From: an uncultured Lachnospiraceae bacterium
GTDB taxonomy: Bacteria; Bacillota; Clostridia; Lachnospirales; Lachnospiraceae
Direction: 5' to 3'
Length of the DNA stretch: 58,003 nt
Assembly: GCA_910589265.1 (NCBI GenBank)
Contig: CAJUTQ010000060.1
Coordinates: forward strand, 1-58,003
Shown here: positions 45,295 through 52,866 of the stretch, in pieces
How positions within the stretch are numbered: position 1 is the first letter of the stretch
Layout of the letters: every line of letters starts with the position of its first letter
The notes under the pieces: generated by a model
The model's input: only the letters and a program-made list of their open reading frames with translations
Told to the model about the DNA's origin: nothing
Database searches by the model: none
Position numbers and translations under genes: made by a program

Positions 45295-46305
45295 ATGCTT
45301 AAAGATAAATCAACAGAAGACATTCAAGTATTAAAGCAAGAAGTGGGTGAGGTAAAAGGGGACGTCCAGGAACTAAAGAGAGAAATGGTGGAGGTGAAAG
45401 AAGATGTCCGAGAACTGAAGAGAGAAGTGGGTGAAGTAAAAGAGGATGTCCAAGAACTAAAGAGAGAAGTGGGTGAAGTAAAAGAGGATGTCCAGGAACT
45501 AAAGAGAGAAGTGGGTGAAGTAAAAGAGGATGTCCAGGAATTAAAGAGAGAAATGGTAGAGATAAAAGAGGATGTCCAGGAACTAAAGAGGGAAATGGGT
45601 GAAGTGAAAGAGGATGTCCAAGAACTAAAGAGAGAAATGGTAGAGGTAAAAGAGGACGTCCAGGAATTAAAGAGAGAAATGGTGGAGGTGAAAGAGGATG
45701 TCCAAGAACTAAAGAGAGAAATGGTGGAGGTAAAAGAGGATGTCCAGGAACTAAAGAGGGAAATGGTGGAGGTAAAAGAGGATGTCCAGGAACTAAAGAG
45801 GGAAATGGTGGAGGTAAAAGAGGATGTCCAAGAACTAAAGAAAGAAATGGGTGAAGTGAAAGAGGATGTCCAGGAACTAAAGAGGGAAATGGTGGAGGTA
45901 AAAGAGGATGTCCAAGAACTAAAGAAAGAAATGGGTGAAGTGAAAGAGGATGTCCAGGAACTAAAGAGAGAAATGGTGGAGGTAAAAGAGGATGTCCAGG
46001 AACTAAAGAGAGAAATGGTGGAGGTAAAAGAGGATGTCCAGGAACTAAAGAGAGAAATGGGCGAAGTGAAAGAGGATGTCCAAGAACTAAAGAGAGAAAT
46101 GGGTGAAGTGAAGCAAGGTGTGATGAAAATTATGTTGATTATTGAAAATGAGTTACAGCCAACAATGAAACTACTTGTTGAAAATTTTTTACCTGCAGCG
46201 GCAATTTATGTAGAAAATACAAAAAAGATTACATACTTGGAACAGGATGTTACAGTTTTAAAAAAAGTAGTTGGTGAACATAGTAAAAAATTAAGTACAA
46301 TATGA
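45295..46305 (+). CDS. Long coiled-coil protein with 18 tandem 14-residue repeats
   Basis: A 336-residue protein. Residues 19-270 are 18 near-perfect copies of EVKEDVQELKREMV (variants: ending ..G, R for Q, K for R), two heptads each, predicting a very long uninterrupted left-handed coiled coil. Residues 1-18 are a short charged lead. Residues 271-336 are a different C-terminal domain (KQGVMKIMLIIENELQPTMK, LVENFLPAAAIYVENTKKI, then LEQDVTVLKKVVGEHSKKL). There is no signal peptide or membrane helix. GGAGGTGA is 5 bp from ATG 45295. No characterised homologue is recognised; roles such as spacer, scaffold or cytoskeletal rod are guesses. Confidence 0.85.
   Translation: MLKDKSTEDIQVLKQEVGEVKGDVQELKREMVEVKEDVRELKREVGEVKEDVQELKREVGEVKEDVQELKREVGEVKEDVQELKREMVEIKEDVQELKREMGEVKEDVQELKREMVEVKEDVQELKREMVEVKEDVQELKREMVEVKEDVQELKREMVEVKEDVQELKREMVEVKEDVQELKKEMGEVKEDVQELKREMVEVKEDVQELKKEMGEVKEDVQELKREMVEVKEDVQELKREMVEVKEDVQELKREMGEVKEDVQELKREMGEVKQGVMKIMLIIENELQPTMKLLVENFLPAAAIYVENTKKITYLEQDVTVLKKVVGEHSKKLSTI
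45349..46104 (+). repeat. 18 x 42-bp in-frame tandem repeat
   Basis: Exactly 756 bp, 18 units of 42 bp. Units are near-identical at DNA level (core AAAGAGGATGTCCAGGAACT) with a few recurrent synonymous and Val/Gly or Arg/Lys changes, which suggests recent expansion by slippage or recombination; copy number is probably variable between strains. Confidence 0.97.
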
Positions 46306-46462
46306 TGCGTATGTTACAATTCATATGTTTATGGATTTTCTAAAGGCATATCAAAATATAAACATATCTATCTAATAAAAAAGATCTTTGGTGTTTTGCC
46401 TAATATATTTGTCCTTATATTTATGATTTAAAGTCAAAAAATTTGAGTTGATTGAACAAATA

Positions 46463-46508
46463 AAAATAGTATATTTGTCCTATAGTAAATGGCAAATATA
46501 CTATTTTT
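46463..46508. terminator. Bidirectional terminator
   Basis: AAAATAGTATATTTG (46463-46477) pairs with CAAATATACTATTTTT (46493-46508), about a 15-base loop. The flanking A and T runs let it serve the coiled-coil gene (plus) and the carboxypeptidase gene (minus), which converge. Confidence 0.85.
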
Positions 46509-46521
46509 ATATGATATATCT

Positions 46522-47991
46522 TTAAATTTTAAAACGATAATTTTTCTTATCAAAATCGTATGGATAGCTAGAGCGCCTTTTCCTTCTGCTTCTTTTCTTT
46601 ATACCAGAGATAGTAAGGGGCTGGGTTTCTTTTCTCTTAATGGAATAAAAAAGAAAGAAAAAAAGAAAAATGGCAGCAGAAGTACCTAAAAGAACAAAAA
46701 ATAATATTCTTATATTAATGAATATTACATGTTTTTTTGTATTTATAGTTAAAGAATTCTGATTTTCAGTGACATATCCATTACTAAAATCAAAGATATT
46801 TTCTGCTGAGTGAGAGATTTCAATTTGTGCTTCTCCCACGTATTTTCCTTCAAAATAATAGGTTACGATTGCTAAATAATCGCTTTGATTACTATCATAG
46901 GTCAATTCTGAATGCAAATCAGAAAATACAGCAGTTTTAGGAATCATAAGATATTTAGATGGATTAATAGAGAGAATTTTTTTTGAGCTTCCCAATATAT
47001 CTACATTTGTGTCAAAGAACGCTTCAGTTTCCATTGTATATGTGGTCTCATTTTCAGAAATGTTTACTTTCTGAAATTGCTCAAAACCATAATCAAGTAG
47101 CTGGATGGTATCCTTATATTGGTCAGGATATTCGTCCATCATAACCACGCATATTAGCCTCATTCCATCTTTTTCCCCACAAGTTACAAGAGTTTGCCTT
47201 GCTGCATTGGTGAAGCCGGTTTTACCTCCCAAAGTATATTCATAAGAAAATTCTAATGGTGGAATCATTTTGTGGTGATTTTTCATAATAAACTCATCAG
47301 GTTGCTTTTCACTTGGAGTTATAGTATAATACAAAGTTCCAGAAATTTTGGAAAGTATATCGTTTTTATAAAATTCTTGGGCAATGAGGGCCATATCATA
47401 GGCACTCGTATAATGTTCTGGATCAGGTAAGCCGTTTGAGTTGTTAAAATGGGTATTTTTACATCCAAGTTCCAGGGCTTTTGTGTTCATCATATTCACA
47501 AAAGTTTCTAAATCGCCCCCTACATGTTCAGCAACTGCCCAAGACACCTCATTTGCTGAGGCTAAAAGTATGCTATAGAGACATTCCTCCATAGTTAATT
47601 CTTCTCCTGGGTCTATTCCTACATTGCTGGAATCTCTTTCAATACCAAAAACAGCATCTTTAGAAAAAGTTACGATTTCATCCATTTCTGAATGCTCAAT
47701 GGCTACAAGACAGGTCATTAACTTAGTAATACTTGCAGGGTAAAGCTGTTCATGGACGTTTTTTTCGTATAAAATAGTTCCAGTGTCAGCATCTAATAGT
47801 ATTGCGGATTTGGCTCCAACAATAGGTCCATCTGGCCAATTTTTTACTTGATTCGATTCAATAGGTATAGATTTTCGAAATGCAATTTCTTGTTCAAGAT
47901 CCACTATTTCATCAGCAAAAACTGTGCAAATATTATAAAAACACAAAAAGAATAAAATAAAATTAGGCCATATACAATACTTTGTTTTCAT
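46522..47991 (-). CDS. D-alanyl-D-alanine carboxypeptidase (penicillin-binding protein, S11 family)
   Basis: A 489-residue DacA/DacF-type enzyme that trims the terminal D-Ala from peptidoglycan pentapeptides outside the membrane. Signal peptide residues 1-26. Active-site motifs: Ser87-x-x-Lys90 (SITK), Ser145-Ala-Asn147 and Lys257-Thr-Gly259. After the catalytic domain comes the usual PBP5-C beta domain, then a membrane helix (about 430-452) and a short Lys/Arg-rich cytosolic tail (KKRSRRKRRSS). PBP5-type enzymes normally end in an amphipathic helix, so a true transmembrane helix is a variation seen in Clostridia. Confidence 0.93.
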   Translation of the reverse strand: MKTKYCIWPNFILFFLCFYNICTVFADEIVDLEQEIAFRKSIPIESNQVKNWPDGPIVGAKSAILLDADTGTILYEKNVHEQLYPASITKLMTCLVAIEHSEMDEIVTFSKDAVFGIERDSSNVGIDPGEELTMEECLYSILLASANEVSWAVAEHVGGDLETFVNMMNTKALELGCKNTHFNNSNGLPDPEHYTSAYDMALIAQEFYKNDILSKISGTLYYTITPSEKQPDEFIMKNHHKMIPPLEFSYEYTLGGKTGFTNAARQTLVTCGEKDGMRLICVVMMDEYPDQYKDTIQLLDYGFEQFQKVNISENETTYTMETEAFFDTNVDILGSSKKILSINPSKYLMIPKTAVFSDLHSELTYDSNQSDYLAIVTYYFEGKYVGEAQIEISHSAENIFDFSNGYVTENQNSLTINTKKHVIFINIRILFFVLLGTSAAIFLFFFLFYSIKRKETQPLTISGIKKRSRRKRRSSYPYDFDKKNYRFKI

Positions 47992-48201
47992 GTGTATTCT
48001 CTCCCAAAACCAAAATTACAAAAGGCTTTTTTCCAGTCTAAACAAAATAGCGTAAAATGTCAAATAAAATTATATATCTATTTATTTTAAAATCTACTAA
48101 AGTTTAGTATAATACAAATAATGTATAATATACAAACAGTTAGGAAAGTTCTTACAACAAAATGGAAAGAAAATCCATTAGGTAAAAGGGGGATGAGGGT
48201 T

Positions 48202-48840
48202 ATGCGATTAAGGAAAATTCCAGGAGCTGAGGATGTTATCGCTTCCAGCGATTATGTAGTGAAAAATGAGGAGAATTACAAGGGAAAATGGAGAGAGAAA
48301 TTTCAAAATGGTTATCCAGTGTACATTGAAATTGGCATGGGAAAGGGCCAGTTTCTATTTGAAATGGCCAAAAGTAATCCTAATATAAATTATATTGGCA
48401 TTGAACGCTATGCAAGTGTACTTTTAAGAGCAATTCAGAAAATGGAAGAAAAACCTCTTAAAAATTTGCTTTTCCTTTGCATGGATGCAAGAAGGCTGGA
48501 AGATGTATTTGGAGAAGGAGAGATTGAAAAAATCTACTTAAATTTTTCTGATCCATGGCCAAAAGACAGGCATGCCAAGAGACGTCTTCCCTCTAGAGAA
48601 TTTTTGGGGCTTTATAGTAGAATATTAACGAAAAATGGACGGATTGAGTTTAAGACAGACAATAAGGGACTATTTGATTTTGCATTAGAAGAACTAGACT
48701 ATGGAGGATGGAAGCTAGAAAAAAGTACTTATGATTTGTACAAAGATAAGGATATGTGTAAAGGAAATATTATGACCGAATATGAAGAAAAATTTTTATC
48801 TCAAGGAAGCCCTATTTGTAAATATATAATTTACCGATGA
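48202..48840 (+). CDS. trmB: tRNA (guanine-N7-)-methyltransferase
   Basis: A 212-residue SAM-dependent methyltransferase that makes m7G46 in tRNA. The SAM-binding loop is IEIGMGKGQFLFEMA; the substrate motif is NFSDPWPKDRHAKRRL; all family landmarks are present. Starting at ATG 48202 gives MRLRKIPGAEDVIA, the normal N-terminus; upstream in-frame starts (48193, 48121) would add residues not seen in the family. Monocistronic, followed by the thioredoxin gene after 91 bp. Confidence 0.95.
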   Translation: MRLRKIPGAEDVIASSDYVVKNEENYKGKWREKFQNGYPVYIEIGMGKGQFLFEMAKSNPNINYIGIERYASVLLRAIQKMEEKPLKNLLFLCMDARRLEDVFGEGEIEKIYLNFSDPWPKDRHAKRRLPSREFLGLYSRILTKNGRIEFKTDNKGLFDFALEELDYGGWKLEKSTYDLYKDKDMCKGNIMTEYEEKFLSQGSPICKYIIYR

Positions 48841-48931
48841 AATTTCTTTTTTTTTATGGTAAAATATACAAGTTACATATATAATAATTAACGGGAATAA
48901 TAGTTTTATTAAAGGCAAAGGAGGAGTTTTT

Positions 48932-49246
48932 ATGGCAGATATTTTTAAAGAAGATAATTTTGATCAAGAGGTGCTTCAGTCAGATATTCCAGTATTAGTA
49001 GATTTTTATGCTGACTGGTGCAGCCCATGTAAAATGATGGCGCCGATTGTAGAAGAAATTGGTGAAGAGTATAAAGGAAAGGTAAAAGTTGGAAAGCTGA
49101 ATATTGATGATAATATGAAGATAGCCCAGAAATATAATATTATGACAATTCCCACTCTTACAGTATTTAAAAATGGGGAACCAGTTCAATCTTTTTCTGG
49201 GGTTCGATCGAAAGATGATTTACGTAATATGATTGATAATGCTTAA
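48932..49246 (+). CDS. trxA: Thioredoxin
   Basis: A 104-residue thioredoxin of normal length. Active site WCSPC (Cys30, Cys33) where most thioredoxins have WCGPC; the cis-proline loop is IPTLTVF. The Gly to Ser change is tolerated in some clostridial thioredoxins and may shift redox potential. Reduces protein disulfides in the cytoplasm, normally recharged by thioredoxin reductase, which is not in this window. AGGAGG at 7 bp before ATG; strong terminator after it. Confidence 0.95.
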   Translation: MADIFKEDNFDQEVLQSDIPVLVDFYADWCSPCKMMAPIVEEIGEEYKGKVKVGKLNIDDNMKIAQKYNIMTIPTLTVFKNGEPVQSFSGVRSKDDLRNMIDNA

Positions 49247-49254
49247 AACAGAAA

Positions 49255-49297
49255 AAAAGAGGTCGCAGAAAGAATGGACTTTTTGCGACCTCTTTTT
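49255..49297. terminator. Terminator after trxA, bidirectional
   Basis: AAAAGAGGTCGCA pairs with TGCGACCTCTTTT around a 16-base loop, with T's following. It also lies at the 3' end of the converging acyltransferase gene on the minus strand. Confidence 0.93.
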
Positions 49298-50372
49298 AAT
49301 GTTTTTTATAAGTTTTATATAGTTTTTGTATTCTTTCAAAGAAGATGATAAGTGCTGTCTCCAATGCCATAATAAGGATAAAGGTCCAAAAAGACATGGG
49401 GAGAGGATGGGATTCCATAGATGGAGAAAAGAATAGTATAATGCGAATAGCTATATAAGAAATATATAAGTTTAAGTGTGTGGCCATAAGAACAATTGTG
49501 TGAGACCCAAAAAATTTAATGGATTGAAACAACATAAAAATAGGATTCAAAGGATGGAACTCATTTTTTACCGTTACATTTTTACAAAGTAGAACTATAC
49601 TAAAGGAGCCAAGTACTCCAAAAAAATAGTAAAGGGATAAGTTATTTAAAAGTAAATGTCCTAAATCAGCGTTTCCATTTAAAGGACATAAAAGTATACT
49701 ACATAAAAGAAAAATAATTCCTAGGCCTAGGTTTTTTAATGAAGTAGAATGGGAACTGGAAAAAAAGGGATAGGAAACATAGCCAATAGCTATATAGGAC
49801 ATAGCTATCACTCCTTTAAAAACTACAAATAAAGGATGCTGAATATAATATAGAAGGACAGGATTAATAGGAAGTACATAAAGGCGTTGCATGTTAATAA
49901 TACAAAAATAACAGAAGATTGTTAGGAAAAATATGAAAAAAATTGCTTGTAGTTTTGAGAATTTCTTTAATATAAATAAAAAAAGATTTTCTCCAAAAAA
50001 TAAGGCGGGGAGAAACCATAAGGTAGAGATTCCATAAAAACTGAAGGTATAAAAGCAGCTTTGCCAAATTTTCTCCCAGTTTCCTACTTGCAATAATAAT
50101 AGGAAAATATCCGCAATAATGGTTAAAATACTAAAAAAGAGGTAAGGTATTAACAGCTTTTTAGTTTTTCTCTTTAAAATTGCTCGAAAGTTTAAGGAGT
50201 CTTCTCTTTTATAATGTATAAGCATGCCAGATATGATAAAAAACAGGGGCATATGAAAAGAAAAGATCCAAATCCGTAAAGGTTGGCTTATATAAGTTAT
50301 ATGGCCTAGAATGACCAGGAGAATTCCTATTCCTTTTGCTAAGTCAAAATATTCCAGTCTTTTTCTTTCCAT
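49296..50372 (-). CDS. Membrane acyltransferase 3 family protein, copy A
   Basis: A 358-residue acyltransferase 3 (Acyl_transf_3) protein with about 10 membrane helices. It begins MERKRLEYFDLAKGIGILLV followed by ILGH, the family start with the conserved His, and IFSFHMPLFFIISGMLI. Such enzymes add acetyl or other acyl groups to cell-surface glycans or peptidoglycan. ATG 50372 has AAAGGAG upstream and is preferred to TTG 50396. Its first codons overlap the end of copy B by 29 bp. Third and last of three tandem paralogues. Confidence 0.88.
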   Translation of the reverse strand: MERKRLEYFDLAKGIGILLVILGHITYISQPLRIWIFSFHMPLFFIISGMLIHYKREDSLNFRAILKRKTKKLLIPYLFFSILTIIADIFLLLLQVGNWEKIWQSCFYTFSFYGISTLWFLPALFFGENLFLFILKKFSKLQAIFFIFFLTIFCYFCIINMQRLYVLPINPVLLYYIQHPLFVVFKGVIAMSYIAIGYVSYPFFSSSHSTSLKNLGLGIIFLLCSILLCPLNGNADLGHLLLNNLSLYYFFGVLGSFSIVLLCKNVTVKNEFHPLNPIFMLFQSIKFFGSHTIVLMATHLNLYISYIAIRIILFFSPSMESHPLPMSFWTFILIMALETALIIFFERIQKLYKTYKKH

Positions 50373-51429
50373 TTTTTCTGTTGTACTCCTTTCCAATAAT
50401 AAAAGGGAAAAATCGGTTTATAATCTCAATAACAATGACTACATATATCATAATAACAGCAAATACATTAAAAGCATAGAGGTAATCCTTTGCTCTTGTG
50501 ATATATTGATTTGCATACATGGCGAAGGTAGTGGCTACATAAAGGAGGGTTAGGCTATTGTGAGAAGCCATAATGGTAAGAGAATTCTTCCCAAAATATT
50601 TTAAAATATGAAAGGGGTAACAGTTCTTACAAAACAGTAAAAGGGAAAAAGTTCCTGAAAGAGCAGCTCCATAATATAAAAAAACATTTTTAAAGGCTAG
50701 GGAGCGCATATCTACTCCTCCATTTTTTTTTCCAATAACAATATTAATTGCCAGTAAAGCTATGGAAAGAAAAAGCTCAAAAATAGAAATTCTTTTTCTT
50801 TCTTTTAGCAGGAAAAAAAGAAAATATCCAATAACAATAAAAGACATTGCAATAAAAGAGCGAAAAAATACAACAAGAAGTTGTCCAAAATAAGTTATGC
50901 CAACAAGTTCCCTGCCAATAGCAGCATATTCTTTGTTATTTAAATAGACACTGGCAAAATAGGAAATTGTAAAGGAAACAACAATCACTATTTTAGATGT
51001 CTTAGAATCAAATTTTTTCATGATGAATAGGAAAATAAGCTCTCCAAAAAAAAGAGCAGGTAGAAACCATAAAACATTCATTCCATAAAGGCTTATGACA
51101 TACCAAAGATTATCCAGTATAGTTTTAGGTGTAATAACATTTTGAAAATAGGCAAAAAGTACAGCAACCATATAGATTATGCTAAAGCTTACATAGGGAA
51201 TGAGAATAGTTCTAGCTCTTTTTTTTATTAAAAGTAAAAACTTTTTATCTACATCTTTTTTATAGGAAAGGAGCATCCCGCTAATAATAAAAAATAAAGG
51301 CATATGGAAGGAGAAAATCCATGTGCGAAAATGAATGTCTACAGCTTCAGGAAGATGGCCTAATACTACGAGACATGCTCCAATTCCTTTCGCTACATCA
51401 AAATAGTCTAAACGTTTTCTTTGATCCAT
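50344..51429 (-). CDS. Membrane acyltransferase 3 family protein, copy B
   Basis: A 361-residue paralogue: MDQRKRLDYFDVAKGIGACL, VVLGH, IFSFHMPLFFIISGMLL. Same domain layout as copies A and C with about 10 membrane helices. Ribosome binding site AAAGGA-like, with the short gap from copy C (31 bp) and overlap with copy A indicating one operon. The three differ in loop regions, so the acceptor or acyl donor could differ. No adjacent polysaccharide cluster in the window tells the substrate. Confidence 0.88.
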   Translation of the reverse strand: MDQRKRLDYFDVAKGIGACLVVLGHLPEAVDIHFRTWIFSFHMPLFFIISGMLLSYKKDVDKKFLLLIKKRARTILIPYVSFSIIYMVAVLFAYFQNVITPKTILDNLWYVISLYGMNVLWFLPALFFGELIFLFIMKKFDSKTSKIVIVVSFTISYFASVYLNNKEYAAIGRELVGITYFGQLLVVFFRSFIAMSFIVIGYFLFFLLKERKRISIFELFLSIALLAINIVIGKKNGGVDMRSLAFKNVFLYYGAALSGTFSLLLFCKNCYPFHILKYFGKNSLTIMASHNSLTLLYVATTFAMYANQYITRAKDYLYAFNVFAVIMIYVVIVIEIINRFFPFIIGKEYNRKNGKKKTGIF

Positions 51430-51460
51430 AAATATTCATAATCCTTTCTAAAGCTCTCAG

Positions 51461-52525
51461 TTATAAATGGTTACTTTTTTTTCTAAAAATTAGTTGTTGG
51501 CCTAGAAAAAAGCCAAAATATTTTTGAATGATTGTAATGACAGGGTACTCTATTAAAAAGACAAGAGTCATAACGGTCACACAAAATACATATACTTTTG
51601 CCCTTGTTATGAATTGGTTGAAATATAGGGACAAAAGGGAGGCCATATATAAAATATAGAAATCAATATGGGTAGACATTATAATTAATGAATTTCTTCC
51701 CCAAAAACAGAGAAAAGAAAGAGAGGGTATATTTTTACAGATAAAAATGATGCAGAGGGAACCACTGATGGCTCCTATATAATATAGAAATAAATTGTTA
51801 AGTTCCATGAAATGAAGATCAGTGCTTTTATTAATCATATTTATCAGGAAACTAATAAGAAGGAAAACAAGGGATAATGTAAATTCCTTTATCCGTCTTC
51901 TTTTTTTATTAAGAATACGAAAAAAATAATATCCTAGTCCAATAAAAGAAGAGACAATGGCGACTCTTAACAAAGCTGTTATTAAATGTACTAAAAAGTA
52001 AACAAAATAACGGTCAATAGATAAGAGAAAGGTAAAAAAAGGATTTTCAAGTACTTTTATTCCATAAGCCATAATGGACAAAATGAGAGAAAAATTCAAT
52101 GCATGGCGGTGGAATTTTTTTAATAACAAGAGAAAAAGAAGTTCACCGAAAAATAATCCGGGAAGAAACCAGAGGACTGATTTTCCATAAAAACTAATAG
52201 AAAGGAAAACATTCTTTATCAAATCTTTCCATGTAAATGAAAAAAATAAAATGCGGACACAGTCAATGAGAAAATAAAGAAAACTAAAGGAAATATAAGG
52301 AACGATTATATGCTGGAATTTGTTGAATAAAAGAGTGGAAAAGGGAAGAGCTGCTTCTCCTTTATAATGTATAAGCATTCCAGATAAAATAAAAAAGAGT
52401 GGCATGTGAAAAGATTGTATCCAAATGCAAAGAGGCTTTGGGGCCTGTTCAATATGGCCTAGAACGACAAGAAAAATTCCTACTCCCTTTGCCATATCAA
52501 AATAAACGATCCTTTTTTCAGCCAT
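51461..52525 (-). CDS. Membrane acyltransferase 3 family protein, copy C
   Basis: A 354-residue paralogue beginning MAEKRIVYFDMAKGVGIFLV, VVLGHIEQAP, IQSFHMPLFFILSGMLI. ATG 52525 follows AGGAG (11 bp) and matches the starts of the other copies. A longer in-frame minus-strand reading to 52762 adds an extra hydrophobic stretch but overlaps the retron RNA; I regard it as chance. First gene of the acyltransferase operon, divergent from the retron unit. Confidence 0.88.
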   Translation of the reverse strand: MAEKRIVYFDMAKGVGIFLVVLGHIEQAPKPLCIWIQSFHMPLFFILSGMLIHYKGEAALPFSTLLFNKFQHIIVPYISFSFLYFLIDCVRILFFSFTWKDLIKNVFLSISFYGKSVLWFLPGLFFGELLFLLLLKKFHRHALNFSLILSIMAYGIKVLENPFFTFLLSIDRYFVYFLVHLITALLRVAIVSSFIGLGYYFFRILNKKRRRIKEFTLSLVFLLISFLINMINKSTDLHFMELNNLFLYYIGAISGSLCIIFICKNIPSLSFLCFWGRNSLIIMSTHIDFYILYMASLLSLYFNQFITRAKVYVFCVTVMTLVFLIEYPVITIIQKYFGFFLGQQLIFRKKSNHL

Positions 52526-52641
52526 TTTTTCTATTCTCCTAATATGATATTTGTTTATAATGAATAATATTATACAGGATGAAAGAAGAGGAGGCAATAA
52601 AAGATGCCAGAATGATTGTAAAAAAAAAGTGTATATGATAA

Positions 52642-52647
52642 TATAAT
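52642..52647 (+). promoter_or_regulatory. -10 box of the retron RNA promoter
   Basis: A perfect TATAAT ends 7-8 bp before the a1 repeat, so transcription would begin at about 52654-52656, right at the 5' end of the RNA. A convincing -35 (TTGTAA at 52616-52621) would need a long 20-bp spacer. Confidence 0.55.
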
Positions 52648-52654
52648 AACTTAG

Positions 52655-52835
52655 AAGGCAAGGACAATAGACGATCCAGAAAAAACTGGCCAGGGGGCGA
52701 GTCGCCGTCTGGAATAGAATGGATAGGAAAAAGACCCCAATAGCTTCAATGTACTTCTGCACATTTCATGTGCTATGTGCCTGCGGCCAGTACATTTACG
52801 CATATTGTGATATCGGATAATAGTATTGTCCTTGC
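52655..52835 (+). ncRNA. Retron msr-msd RNA (candidate)
   Basis: a1 (GCAAGGACAATA, 52658-52669) is perfectly complementary over 12 bp to a2 (TATTGTCCTTGC, 52824-52835), the defining retron inverted repeats. G52670 directly after a1 is the expected branching guanosine. The msr part then has two hairpins: CCAG/CTGG (52676-52689) and a larger stem 52690-52712 with GGCG/CGCC. The msd part has a long stem: AATGTACT (52748-52755) with AGTACATT (52789-52796), and inside it GCACAT with ATGTGC (52759-52764, 52775-52780). Order a1-msr-msd-a2-RT and the 31-bp gap to the RT start all match known retrons. Structure is by eye and untested. Confidence 0.75.
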
Positions 52836-52866
52836 TTTAACAAAGGCAGGAAAGGTATGGTATAAA

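Noticed and set aside
45349..46104. 42-bp direct repeats, CRISPR-like at first sight
   Set aside because: No unique spacers; the units are contiguous, in frame and encode heptad repeats within one protein.
52526..52762. Minus-strand N-terminal extension of acyltransferase copy C
   Set aside because: It would cover the retron RNA and promoter, adds residues absent from copies A and B, and the 52525 start has its own ribosome binding site.
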